Position numbers and translations under genes: made by a program. Shown in pieces: positions 43,283 to 51,966 of a DNA stretch of 64,000 bases. Below the pieces are notes generated by a model. It had not been told where the DNA came from, did not search any database, and worked only from the letters and a program-made list of their open reading frames with translations. Numbering within the stretch: the first letter of the stretch is position 1; each line of letters opens with the position of its first letter. The DNA is from Alloalcanivorax xenomutans (GTDB lineage: Bacteria > Pseudomonadota > Gammaproteobacteria > Pseudomonadales > Alcanivoracaceae). The stretch lies in assembly GCF_900217905.1 (NCBI RefSeq), contig NZ_OBMO01000014.1:62001-126000 (forward strand), in the 5' to 3' direction.

Positions 43283-45754
43283 ATGAGCAGAAACACCCTG
43301 CTATACCGGCTCGGCCAGGCCGCGCTGATCAGCGCTCTGCCCCTGTCGGCCAGCGCCTTCCAGACCTTCGCCGATGAAGATCGTTCGGCGGAGTTGAGCA
43401 GCGAGCCGGCACATCAACGCTACCAATTCAACACCCCCACCACCGTTACTTACGACCGCGACACCGTCGCCCTGGGCGCCGCCCAGACCCGCGTTTACGT
43501 GGCGGACATGGGCGACTACAAGATCCGCGTGCTCAATCTCAACGGCGCCGCCATCGGCACCCTCGACGACGCCGACCAGACCCTGGCGGCGGACAGCCCA
43601 GCCAGCACCGTTCCGGATATCCGCGCGCCGCTGGGCATCGCCTTTCTGTCGAAAAGCGAGGCGGATGACGATCGTCTGGCCGGTCTTTACGTCAACGATG
43701 TGGGCCGTCAGCAGGTGCATTTTTTCCGCACCGTCGCCGGCAGCGCCGATAATTTCGAATACGTCACTTCCATCGGCCAGCCCGGTCACGGCGGCGGCGA
43801 GGATCTGTATCTGCCACGCAACATGACGATCACGCCGCAAGGGTTCATCTACGTCTCCGATGAATTCAACCATCGCATCAAGGCGTTCAGCATCGACCCG
43901 GACAACAACTATCAGGTCAGCCTGATCCAGACCGTCGGCTGGCAGGACGGCAGCGGCCAGTATGTCGGCGCCGGGCCGATCCTGCGCGGCGTGGATAAAA
44001 ACTACGGCACCGATTCCACCCACTACGACGACTACGCCGGCGAACCGGAAAAACGCGACGGCTTCCGCATTCCCCAGGGCATGACCTACTACCAGTCACC
44101 GGACAATGGCGCCACCTATCTTTACGTGGCCGACAACGGCAACAATCGCATCAAGATTTTCCGGGTCAATACCGCCACCGGCCAATTAACCCTGGACGAC
44201 ATGCTCGGGCGCATCCGCGATGACGACGGCAACGTCGATCACCTGAAACGCCCCCGCGGCGTGCGCACCGACCTGCAGGGCAACCTGTACGTGGCGGACA
44301 CCTACAACGGCCGCATCCTGCGCTTCCCCAACCTGGCCGCCACCACCGACACCAACCCGGTGAAGTACCGAAGCAGCGGCAGCGCCGACGCCCAGGCCAC
44401 CTGGGTCTATGGTCATCTGGGTATCCATCAGGTGGAGATGCGCGCCCCCACCACCGCCGCCAATGAAGATGCCGCCTTTCAGTTACCCAACGATCTGGTG
44501 CCGGTAATCGATGCCAACGGCAATTTCCACCGCGAGGATATCTGGTCGTGGGGTTACTTCTTCAGTGACGCCCGCGTACATCTGGTCAGCGACAGCGGCA
44601 ATAATCGCATCAAGAAATGCTGGACCAATTCCGCCGGCACCACCCTGCTGCGCTGTTCCGTTTCCGCCGGCGTCGGCGGTGAGAGTAACCATGAATTCTG
44701 GGGGCACCCGCGTACGCTTGCCGGGCAGTTGCACTCCGCCAGCGGCATGGCATGGCTGGGCAGCAAGAACCGCCTGCTGGTCAGTGATACGCCCAACACC
44801 CGCATCAACATGTACGATGGCAGCGGCAATTATCTTGGCCGTTTCCCCGGTACCGATATCAGCTATGGGGTCACCGGCATCGCCACTTTCAACGATAGCA
44901 ACCACGGTGAAATGGTGGCGGTTCTGGTGGGTGCCGACGCCACCCTGCCCTGGCCCTACACCGGCGACGCCAGCGTTCGTATTTACGATGCCGACGGCAA
45001 CCTGGAAGAGCTGTTCAACCTGAGCTACCGCACCGGCGGCCTGTCGGCGCCGCGCATCGCGCTGACCTCCAGCAACATCAATTATCCGGTATCGATCTCG
45101 GTACGCGGCGGCGGCGACCAACACGAACTGTACATCACCAGCTTCGCCAATTACGCCTGGCGATTCGACTATGACAGCGGCAGCGGCACGCTGAACCGGA
45201 TCTGGTACGCCGGCGGCGTCGACAGCAACAAAGGCAGTGACCTGGGCGACAACTGGAGTCTCGGCCCGGCGTTCTTCGATCAGGGCGCCCCCGGCACCTT
45301 CGATCAGATTGGCAGTGTGCTGGCTCTGTCCGACCGCATCTACGTCACCGACCGGCGCAACCAGCGCATCCAGGCTCTGTCCCCGGCCAACGGCGGCCTG
45401 CTTGGGCAAGTGGGCGTCGGTGGCGGCACCTACGACCATCCGGAAGACCTGGAAGCGGACCGGCTGTTCCTGCCCGCCGGCCTGGCTTACGACGCGCAGC
45501 AGGACAGCCTGCTGGTGGCCGATGGCTTCAACATGGTGGCGCGGGCCTGGGCCAACCCGGACGACAGCGCCCCGGACGGTAACGGCGTGATCCGCCCGAA
45601 CTATCTGGGTCACTGGCTGGACCGCTCGCTCGGCAGCCGCCCGGGCGGCTTGTTCGACGCCGAACAGGTGGCCGTGGGTGACGGCTCGGTATTTGTGTTC
45701 TCACTGATCAGCAACCGCGTCACCCGCTTCAACTGGTCGGAACTGAACCCGTAA
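43283..45754 (+). CDS. secreted NHL-repeat beta-propeller protein
   Basis: 823 residues with a Sec signal peptide (MSRNTLLYRLGQAALISALP, cleavage near ASA at residue 25). At least eight NHL-type strands are visible: VYVADMGDYKIRVL, IYVSDEFNHRIKAF, LYVADNGNNRIKIF, LYVADTYNGRILRF, HLVSDSGNNRIKKC, LLVSDTPNTRINMY, IYVTDRRNQRIQAL, LLVADGFNMVARA. No catalytic motif is recognised. The propeller may bind or process an extracellular substrate. It is embedded in an acyl-CoA operon, which is unusual. Translation start has GGGAG upstream. Confidence 0.85.
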   Translation: MSRNTLLYRLGQAALISALPLSASAFQTFADEDRSAELSSEPAHQRYQFNTPTTVTYDRDTVALGAAQTRVYVADMGDYKIRVLNLNGAAIGTLDDADQTLAADSPASTVPDIRAPLGIAFLSKSEADDDRLAGLYVNDVGRQQVHFFRTVAGSADNFEYVTSIGQPGHGGGEDLYLPRNMTITPQGFIYVSDEFNHRIKAFSIDPDNNYQVSLIQTVGWQDGSGQYVGAGPILRGVDKNYGTDSTHYDDYAGEPEKRDGFRIPQGMTYYQSPDNGATYLYVADNGNNRIKIFRVNTATGQLTLDDMLGRIRDDDGNVDHLKRPRGVRTDLQGNLYVADTYNGRILRFPNLAATTDTNPVKYRSSGSADAQATWVYGHLGIHQVEMRAPTTAANEDAAFQLPNDLVPVIDANGNFHREDIWSWGYFFSDARVHLVSDSGNNRIKKCWTNSAGTTLLRCSVSAGVGGESNHEFWGHPRTLAGQLHSASGMAWLGSKNRLLVSDTPNTRINMYDGSGNYLGRFPGTDISYGVTGIATFNDSNHGEMVAVLVGADATLPWPYTGDASVRIYDADGNLEELFNLSYRTGGLSAPRIALTSSNINYPVSISVRGGGDQHELYITSFANYAWRFDYDSGSGTLNRIWYAGGVDSNKGSDLGDNWSLGPAFFDQGAPGTFDQIGSVLALSDRIYVTDRRNQRIQALSPANGGLLGQVGVGGGTYDHPEDLEADRLFLPAGLAYDAQQDSLLVADGFNMVARAWANPDDSAPDGNGVIRPNYLGHWLDRSLGSRPGGLFDAEQVAVGDGSVFVFSLISNRVTRFNWSELNP

Positions 45755-45824
45755 GAAAATGTGGGCGCGGGGCTCTGGCCATTGGCGAACCCCGCGCCGA
45801 CGGAACAAGAAACCGGAGGCATCA

Positions 45825-47342
45825 ATGGAAATGTTCGACCTTCTGGCCCAACGTGCCCGGGTAACCCCGGACCGGCTGGCACTGGAAGATCTGCACAGCG
45901 GCGAACGCTACAACTACGCGCAGCTCAACGAAAGGGCGGCCCGGCTGGCGGCGGCGGCCCGTGAGCATTGGGGGTTGCGGGAAGGCGACCGGCTCGCCTG
46001 GCTCGGCCACAGCCGCGCGGAATTCTTCGCCATGCTGTTCGGCTGCGCCAAGGCCGGCCTGATTCTGGTGCCACTGAACTGGCGACTGGCGGTGCCGGAG
46101 CTGGAAGTCCTGATGGCCGACTGCCAGCCCGGGGCCTTGATCTTCGGTGACGAACTGGCCGACGCGGCCCGCGCCCTCGGGGGCACCTTCACCGACCTGA
46201 CGCTGGTGGCGCTGGATCAGCCGGTCGGCTCGGAACGCCACTATCACCAGGATCTTCAACAGGTGGCCCCGGATCTCAGCGCGCACCCGGAAAAGAGTCC
46301 GGACACGCCCTGGTACCTGCTCTACACCTCCGGCACCACCGGCCGGCCCAAGGGCGTGATCCAGACCTTTCGCATGATGCTGGCCAATTACCTGAACATC
46401 GGCCTGGCGGTGAATCTCACCGGCGAGGACGTACTGCTCAACGTGCTGCCATTGTTCCACACCGCTGGCATCAATCTTTACTCCAGCGCGGTGTTTTTTG
46501 TTGGCGGTACCGTGCTGGTGGCACGCAATTTCGAGCCTCAACAAGCCCTCGACATATTGGAACGGCGGGCGACCATTTTCTTCGGCGTGCCGGCGGTGTA
46601 CCAGGCGCTGCTGGAGCAACCGGGATTCAGCGGCGAGCGGCTGCGCCGGGTACGTTCCTGGGGCTGCGGCGGCGCCCCGCTATCCCTGCCGGTGGCGCAG
46701 AGTTATGTGGAGCACGGCATTCATGTGCGTACCGGCATGGGTATGACCGAAACCGGCCCCACCGTGTTTTTGCTCGATGAAGACAAAGTAATTGAAAAAA
46801 TCGGCTCCGTGGGCCGCCCGCAATTGCTCACCGAAGTCCGCATCGTCGACCGGGACGGCCGCGACGTGCCCGACGGCGAAGCCGGCGAGCTGCTGATCCG
46901 CGGCCCCAACATTACGCCGGGTTACTGGAATCGTCCGGACGCCACCGCCGAGGCCATCGAAGCCGACGGCTGGCTGCACAGCGGCGACGTCGCCCGGCGC
47001 GACGACGACGGCTTTTATTACATCGTCGATCGCTGGAAGGACATGTACATCTCCGGCGGCGAAAACGTCTACCCCGCTGAAGTGGAAAAAGTGCTTGAAC
47101 AACATCCGGCCATCGCCGAAGTGGCGGTGGTGGGCATCGCCGACCAGCGCTGGGGCGAAGTGGGCAAGGCCTGCTACGTGCCGCGCCCGGACAGCCAGGT
47201 CGACGAGGACGCTTTGCGCGCCCACTGCCGTGAACGGCTGGCCGGCTACAAGGTTCCCAAGGTTTTCCAGTGCCTGCCGGCACTGCCCCGTAACGCCCTG
47301 GGCAAAGTCACCAAACAGGAGCTGCGCAATGGCGCCGAATAA
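45825..47342 (+). CDS. AMP-forming acyl-CoA synthetase
   Basis: 505 residues; start at 45825 set by CCGGAGG six bases upstream. ANL-superfamily motifs: LLYTSGTTGRPKGVIQTFR (P-loop, A3), RTGMGMTETGPTVFLL (A5), LHSGDVARRDDDGFYYIVDR (A7) and WKDMYISGGENVYPAEVEKV (A8), and the C-terminal Lys in PRNALGKVTKQEL (A10). It activates a carboxylic acid to its CoA ester; chain length cannot be told. Overlaps the MaoC gene by 14 bases. Confidence 0.92.
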   Translation: MEMFDLLAQRARVTPDRLALEDLHSGERYNYAQLNERAARLAAAAREHWGLREGDRLAWLGHSRAEFFAMLFGCAKAGLILVPLNWRLAVPELEVLMADCQPGALIFGDELADAARALGGTFTDLTLVALDQPVGSERHYHQDLQQVAPDLSAHPEKSPDTPWYLLYTSGTTGRPKGVIQTFRMMLANYLNIGLAVNLTGEDVLLNVLPLFHTAGINLYSSAVFFVGGTVLVARNFEPQQALDILERRATIFFGVPAVYQALLEQPGFSGERLRRVRSWGCGGAPLSLPVAQSYVEHGIHVRTGMGMTETGPTVFLLDEDKVIEKIGSVGRPQLLTEVRIVDRDGRDVPDGEAGELLIRGPNITPGYWNRPDATAEAIEADGWLHSGDVARRDDDGFYYIVDRWKDMYISGGENVYPAEVEKVLEQHPAIAEVAVVGIADQRWGEVGKACYVPRPDSQVDEDALRAHCRERLAGYKVPKVFQCLPALPRNALGKVTKQELRNGAE

Positions 47343-47715
47343 ACCACGGCTGGAGCAAGCCGTGACCCTGTCCCAACAGGACTTTGATCGTTTCGCCGAG
47401 ATCAGCGGCGATCACAACCCCATCCATGTGGATCCCCAGTACGCCTCGGCAACCCGCTTCGGCGCCACCGTTTCCCATGGCATGCTGTTGTTTTCCCATC
47501 TGCGCGCGCTGATCGCCCGGTCCTGGCCCGGCGCCACCCTGTCCATGCAGGAACTGATGTTCCCCGCCCCCGCCTACGCCGACGAGGCATTGACGGTGAT
47601 CGTCGAAGCGCGGCAACAGGACGATCTATTCACCACCCGTGTGGTCAAGGCCGACGGCGGCGTCTGCCTGGAAGGCCGCGCCCGTATTCACATCGCCGAG
47701 GAGAACACCCCGTGA
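47329..47715 (+). CDS. MaoC-family (R)-enoyl-CoA hydratase
   Basis: 128 residues from the ATG at 47329, which has AGGAG upstream and starts inside the synthetase gene. The hydratase-2 motif FAEISGDHNPIHVDPQYA contains the catalytic Asp and His, and the following RFGATVSHGMLLFSHL matches. A likely partner in hydrating the enoyl-CoA of the pathway. It overlaps the next hotdog gene by four bases. Confidence 0.9.
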   Translation: MAPNKPRLEQAVTLSQQDFDRFAEISGDHNPIHVDPQYASATRFGATVSHGMLLFSHLRALIARSWPGATLSMQELMFPAPAYADEALTVIVEARQQDDLFTTRVVKADGGVCLEGRARIHIAEENTP

Positions 47716-48095
47716 GCGAGACCCTGCCCCGTTTTCACGCCCTGAAGGTCGGCGACCAGGCCACCGTCTCCCGCCATTTCAGCGCCGGGGAGCTGAGCCA
47801 GTGGTGCGCGCTGGTCAACTTCCCCGAGGCCCGGTGCGCCACCGTGCCGGAACCGCTCATCGCCGGCTTGTTTTCCTATCTGCTTGGCGAGAAGTTGCCC
47901 GGCCACGGCACCAACTATCTCAAGCAAAGTCTGCACTTCGAACAGAACGCCGATGTGGGCGAAGCGCTCACCGCCAAGGTCACGGTGACCCGCCTGCGCG
48001 CCGACAAGGCACTGGTGAATCTGGCCACCGAATGCACCGGCGCCAATGGCCGGATGATCTGTTCCGGCGAAGCCCTGGTGCTGTTTCAATGTTGA
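47712..48095 (+). CDS. degenerate MaoC-like hotdog protein
   Basis: 127 residues from a GTG at 47712. The fold is MaoC-like (PEPLIAGLFSYLLGEKLPGH, LKQSLHFEQNADVGEALTAK), but the D-x4-H motif is missing: the corresponding stretch reads WCALVNFPEARCATVPEP. It is coupled to the intact MaoC, so a heterodimer of one active and one inactive subunit is a plausible model, as known for some steroid hydratases. Function alone is unknown. Confidence 0.82.
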   Translation: MSETLPRFHALKVGDQATVSRHFSAGELSQWCALVNFPEARCATVPEPLIAGLFSYLLGEKLPGHGTNYLKQSLHFEQNADVGEALTAKVTVTRLRADKALVNLATECTGANGRMICSGEALVLFQC

Positions 48096-49078
48096 CAGGA
48101 ATGCTGAGCAAGGCGCTGCACCCCGGTCTGTTGCCCTGGCTGACCCGGCTCAACCATCTGATCGAGGAACAACGCCGCAAAGGTATCGAAGCCACCCCCG
48201 CCATGGTCCGCGACAGCCTGGCGGGGATGACCGACACCCTGGTCACGGATAGCCCCGACATCGCCGACGTGCGCGACCTGCTGGTGGATGCGGACGGACA
48301 TACCATCACCGCGCGCGCCTACGATCCGGCACCGGGCCAGCGCAAGCCGGTGTGTTTATTTTTTCACGGCGGCGGCCACATGGCCGGCAGTGTCCAGGTG
48401 TACGACCCGATCTGCCGCAAACTGGCCAGGGCCAGCGGTCACCTGTTGCTGTCGGTGGAGTACCGGCTGACACCGGAGCACCCCTACCCGGCGGGCCTGG
48501 AAGATTGTCTGGCGGTGACACGAGGGCTCTACCCGCTGCTGTCCCGGGAAGGCTATCCAGTGCAACGGTCACTGACGCTGGCCGGGGACTCCGGCGGTGG
48601 CGCCTTGGCCGCCACGCTTTCCGCCCTGCTGCAGGACGATGAGGCACATCGCCCGCAACGCCAGGTACTGATCTATCCGAGTCTGGATTACACCCTGGAA
48701 CAGCCCTCATTGCAGGAAAACAGCCACGGCTATTTGTTGGAAACAGCGCGTATCGAATGGTATGTGGATCATTACTTCCAGCACGGCGAGGACCGGCGCG
48801 CTCATTCTCCGCTGTACATGCCCATGGGCACGGGCATGCCGGAGACCCTGATGATCACCGCCGGCCTGTGCCCGCTGCGCGACGAAGGCTTGCGCTACCT
48901 TGACCGGCTGAGTGAAGCCGGCATCCCTCATCAGCACGTGCATTTCCCGGACATGATTCACGCTTATCTGAATTTGGAGGATCTGGTGCCGGAGGCCTGC
49001 GCGGAAACTTACCGGTGTATCGGTGAATTCCTGGGGCGGGCCAGGCGCCTGAATAACACCCCGTCATCCCGGGCTTGA
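48089..49078 (+). CDS. alpha/beta-hydrolase, hormone-sensitive-lipase-type esterase
   Basis: 329 residues. HSL-family oxyanion motif FFHGGGHMAG (HGGG 93-96), nucleophile GDSGGGA (Ser168), probable Asp265 in CPLRDE and His291 in MIHAYLN. No signal peptide is evident. It overlaps the hotdog gene by seven bases; a second ATG at 48101 is possible. The last residues (PSSRA) and stop codon are contributed by a CGTCAT-type palindromic repeat. Substrate unknown; an ester-linked precursor of the acid activated by the synthetase is an inference. Confidence 0.88.
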   Translation: MLTGMLSKALHPGLLPWLTRLNHLIEEQRRKGIEATPAMVRDSLAGMTDTLVTDSPDIADVRDLLVDADGHTITARAYDPAPGQRKPVCLFFHGGGHMAGSVQVYDPICRKLARASGHLLLSVEYRLTPEHPYPAGLEDCLAVTRGLYPLLSREGYPVQRSLTLAGDSGGGALAATLSALLQDDEAHRPQRQVLIYPSLDYTLEQPSLQENSHGYLLETARIEWYVDHYFQHGEDRRAHSPLYMPMGTGMPETLMITAGLCPLRDEGLRYLDRLSEAGIPHQHVHFPDMIHAYLNLEDLVPEACAETYRCIGEFLGRARRLNNTPSSRA

Positions 49079-49145
49079 CCCGGGATCTCCTTCTGGAGGC
49101 ACACCACCTTGTAGAGGGAGATGCCGGATCGAGTCCGGCATGACG
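49061..49145. repeat. CGTCAT-type palindromic repeat pair
   Basis: CGTCAT-CCCGGGCTTGACCCGGGATCTCC-like (49061-49090) and its relative GGAGATGCCGGATCGAGTCCG... (49117-49145) are inverted with respect to each other, each containing its own small palindrome (CCCGGG..CCCGGG and GCCGG..CCGGC). It is a common intergenic repeat type. The left arm lies within the esterase 3' end. Confidence 0.75.
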
Positions 49146-49341
49146 TTGGCTTGGTAGCCCGGCATGACTTTTTTCGGAGGCTCCCCAGCAGCGAGTGGCC
49201 TGCCAGCGTGTTGCGTGCCTGCGTTATTTCATTGGTAAAACTTGTGAAAACCTGGCCGTTCCGGCCGGTATGCATATTGACCGTTTGCCCTGCGGATTTA
49301 TGGTAGAGAAAACGGTTTGAAGAATGTCCAGGGACCATGAC

Positions 49342-50610
49342 ATGTCTTCTGCAGTACCCGCTCCACCCAGCCCTTTTGTTCACGGCCATCTGACGCTGGA
49401 AAGACAGGAACGCCGCGCCCGTAATCTGCTGCGCGGCGCCCGCCGCCATCACGGTCCGGCGGTATTGCGGCTGGCCGCGCGCCGACGTTCGCAGCGCCAG
49501 CCGTTCACCCTGGCCGATGCCCGGCGCGCCATTGCCCGGGAACAGGGTTTCCCGGATTGGGCCTCGCAGAGCCATCACATTCGCGAGCTGGAACACAGCC
49601 AGCCGCTGTACGGACTCAGCCCGGATGGCGACGAAGCCACCCTGCATCTGTGCGGCGCCATGGACCTGACCCCGCGTCTGCGCGAAGCCGGCTTCGTCGG
49701 GGAAATACTGAGCCTGGCGGACCCGTACAGTCTCGGCCCCCTGCGTAACGAACCGATACCGCTGTTCCGGCAGCGGCGCAGTCGTTTTCTGGCCAATCTG
49801 CGGCAACAGGACTGGCAACGGGTGGCGCGGGAACAGCAGGACATTCAAGACCGGCTGGCGGAAGCCGCGCGGGGACGGCGGGTGGTGTTGTGGTTCCAGC
49901 ACGACAGCCAGGATCAGCTGATTCTGGCCCGGCTGCTGCACCAGTTCAGCCATGATGCCAACGGCGGCCGGTTGCAATTGATCGCGGTGGAGTCGGTGCC
50001 GGGCGTCAAACGCTTCCGCTGCCTCACCCAACTGGCGCCCTTCGTGCTTAACTGGTTGTGGCGGCGCCGGCGCGCGGTCAGCGCCGCGCAGCTGTCGCTC
50101 GGCGAAGCGGCCTGGCGCGCGGTGACCGCCAACCATCCCGAAGCGCTTTACCGCCTGTCCCGGCACACCACCTCGGCGTTGCCCATGCTTGGCCGGGCCC
50201 TGCGCCGTCATCTGCTGGAACTGCCGGATCCGGCCACCGGCCTGGGACTGAGCGAGCAATTGGCGGCGCAGCTGGTGGCGGAGCGCGGGCCGATTTCCAT
50301 ACGCGGGCTGTATAACGCCCTGCAAGAGGAACGCGAACCGCTCCCCTATTTGTCACCCCAAATGTTTCGCTGGGTATTGAAACCCCTGCTGGAAGGCGAG
50401 CGGGCGCTGCTGGAATATCACCGCACCCCCGGGCGCCCCTGGGATGAAGGCTTGCTGGATGTCACCCATGCCGGCCATGGCGTCCTCAGCGGCTACCGCA
50501 ACTGGCTGGACAGCCGCCCGCCCATACGCTGGGTGGGCGGCATCCCCATCGACGGCACCCACGCCTGCTGGTGCATTGACAAGAGCAGTGGACAACCGAG
50601 ACAGCGCTGA
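49342..50610 (+). CDS. DUF1835 domain-containing protein with N-terminal helical extension
   Basis: 422 residues from 49342 (MSSAVPAPPSPFVHGHLTLE), chosen since CAGGGA lies 7 bases upstream; 49324 is possible. Residues 20-90 are Arg-rich and end in AREQGFPDWASQSHHIREL, a segment also seen next to ankyrin or DUF1835 domains elsewhere. DUF1835 starts near residue 95 with LHLCGAMDLTPRLREAGFVG and ILSLADPYSLGPL. Function unknown. It is flanked by repeats on both sides (49061 and 50614). Confidence 0.75.
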   Translation: MSSAVPAPPSPFVHGHLTLERQERRARNLLRGARRHHGPAVLRLAARRRSQRQPFTLADARRAIAREQGFPDWASQSHHIRELEHSQPLYGLSPDGDEATLHLCGAMDLTPRLREAGFVGEILSLADPYSLGPLRNEPIPLFRQRRSRFLANLRQQDWQRVAREQQDIQDRLAEAARGRRVVLWFQHDSQDQLILARLLHQFSHDANGGRLQLIAVESVPGVKRFRCLTQLAPFVLNWLWRRRRAVSAAQLSLGEAAWRAVTANHPEALYRLSRHTTSALPMLGRALRRHLLELPDPATGLGLSEQLAAQLVAERGPISIRGLYNALQEEREPLPYLSPQMFRWVLKPLLEGERALLEYHRTPGRPWDEGLLDVTHAGHGVLSGYRNWLDSRPPIRWVGGIPIDGTHACWCIDKSSGQPRQR

Positions 50611-50613
50611 AAG

Positions 50614-50820
50614 GCAGTTAAGAGTGGATAGTGAATAGTTAACCGAGAAAAAAACCAAAACAGGCTTAGCCGCTGTGGGAGCTTGCCTGCAAGCGAATGG
50701 GGTTTGCTCGGGCGCTTGCCAATATTCGCTTGCAGGCAAGCTCCCACAGAAAGCGCATGGACCACATTTTTTTCGCTATTAACTATTAACTATTCACTGT
50801 TCCCTATTCACTCTTAACTG
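50614..50820. repeat. heptad-armed inverted element C (with nested REP pair)
   Basis: The left arm 50614-50643 and right arm 50776-50820 are inverted; the right arm reads in six consecutive heptads CTATTAA, CTATTAA, CTATTCA, CTGTTCC, CTATTCA, CTCTTAA, then CTG. The core holds a REP pair (50673-50749). The left end starts 3 bases after the DUF1835 stop; the right arm supplies the stop codon of the hydrolase gene on the other strand. Confidence 0.88.
50673..50749. repeat. REP-like inverted pair (copy 3 of 3)
   Basis: Arms 50673-50698 and 50724-50749 are perfect 26-base inverted copies with outer CTGTGGGAGC and inner AAGCGAAT, spacer 25 bases. Same outline as the copies at 13907 and 20373, here nested in heptad element C. 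Confidence 0.88.
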
Positions 50821-51694
50821 TCTTTTTTTCTTCTTTTCGAATGTGCTCCACCAAAAGCTCCGCCACCGCATCCGGTTGTTGCAGGTGCAGGAAGTGGCCG
50901 GCGTCGGCCAGAGTTTTGACGTAGAGGCCTTCCGGGAAGTCACCGGGGTAGATGGTGTGGTCCAGCAGGCGCGGGCTCATGCAGCCGTCGCTTTCGCCGA
51001 GCAACACCTGGGTCGGAACCCGGGTTTCTCCCAACAGTGTCTTGCTGGCCTGACGCAGGTCCCGGCGCCATAGCCGGGGCAAGTGCCGGTACCAGCCCAG
51101 GGCGGCGGACAAGACGCCGGGTTGGGCCAGGGTGTGCTTGGCCTGCTCCAGATAACGGCCGGCTTCCCAGCCCGGCGACCAGCGCCGCCACAGTGTCGCG
51201 ACACCGTCCAGGTCGTTGCGGTTGAGCCAGGTCTCCGCCGCCAGTGGCAGTTGGAAAAACGGAATATAGGCACTCAGCCCCAATTGCTCCGGTACCCGCA
51301 GCAGCGCCTGGGGTAAGCGCTTCAAAGGCGGTATCGCCAGCGCGGAAAAAGTGCTGAAGGTTTCCGGATAGCGCGCGCAGGCCAGGTAGCCCAACACCGC
51401 GCCCCAATCGTGGCCGACCAGGTGCAAACGCCCGCCCAACTGATCGGTGAAGGCCATCAGATCCTCCAGCGCGGCGGTCAACGCATAGTCGCCACTGCCC
51501 GGCTGACAGGAGGGTGCGTATCCACGCAATGCCGGCGCCACCGCGGTATAACCGGCGCGCGCCAGCCGCTGCATGATATCGGCCCAATTCTCATGGGTAT
51601 CCGGAAAGCCATGCAGCAACAATACCGGCTCGCCGTCACCGGTCAGCAGCGCCGGAAAGCGCAGATCGCCATTCACCAGTTCAACCTGTTTCAC
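50804..51694 (-). CDS. alpha/beta hydrolase (epoxide-hydrolase/haloalkane-dehalogenase-like)
   Basis: 296 residues. Oxyanion HGFPDTHENW (residues 28-37), Asp nucleophile in HLVGHDWGAV (Asp96), and histidine in DAGHFLHLQQP near residue 270. The Asp nucleophile fits epoxide hydrolases or dehalogenases rather than Ser esterases; the reaction is not determined. The last codons (TVKSE) and TAG stop lie inside repeat element C. Overlaps the acylphosphatase by four bases. Confidence 0.85.
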   Translation of the reverse strand: MKQVELVNGDLRFPALLTGDGEPVLLLHGFPDTHENWADIMQRLARAGYTAVAPALRGYAPSCQPGSGDYALTAALEDLMAFTDQLGGRLHLVGHDWGAVLGYLACARYPETFSTFSALAIPPLKRLPQALLRVPEQLGLSAYIPFFQLPLAAETWLNRNDLDGVATLWRRWSPGWEAGRYLEQAKHTLAQPGVLSAALGWYRHLPRLWRRDLRQASKTLLGETRVPTQVLLGESDGCMSPRLLDHTIYPGDFPEGLYVKTLADAGHFLHLQQPDAVAELLVEHIRKEEKKTVKSE

Positions 51695-51966
51695 CGGGAT
51701 ACCTCGAAGTCCTCGTAACCCCTTGGGGTGCGTTCGGTTTGCGTCACATCGGTGACCCGCGCGCGGGTCGGGCCACGGCGCATCCAGGCCAGTAAGGCGC
51801 TGACCGCCTCCTCGCTGCCCTCCAGCCAGGCTTCCACGCCACCGTCCTCGAGATTGCGAACCCAGCCCACCACGCCATGGCGGCGGGCTTCATCACAGGT
51901 GCTGGCACGAAAATACACGCCCTGAACGCGGCCGCGCACCACCACTTGACGGGCAATCATGATCAT
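51691..51966 (-). CDS. acylphosphatase
   Basis: Small cytosolic hydrolase of acyl phosphates, 91 residues. VVVRGRVQGVYFRAST holds the catalytic Arg (20) and GVVGWVRNLEDGGVE the catalytic Asn (38). A second methionine at 51960 may be the start. Overlaps both the alpha/beta hydrolase and yihY ends by four bases, indicating a yihY-acyP-hydrolase unit on the minus strand. Confidence 0.93.
   Translation of the reverse strand: MIMIARQVVVRGRVQGVYFRASTCDEARRHGVVGWVRNLEDGGVEAWLEGSEEAVSALLAWMRRGPTRARVTDVTQTERTPRGYEDFEVSR

Noticed and set aside
44483-45613. 376-codon minus-strand frame in the NHL gene
   Set aside because: Antisense to regular NHL repeats; the plus strand has signal peptide, ribosome binding site and repeat register.
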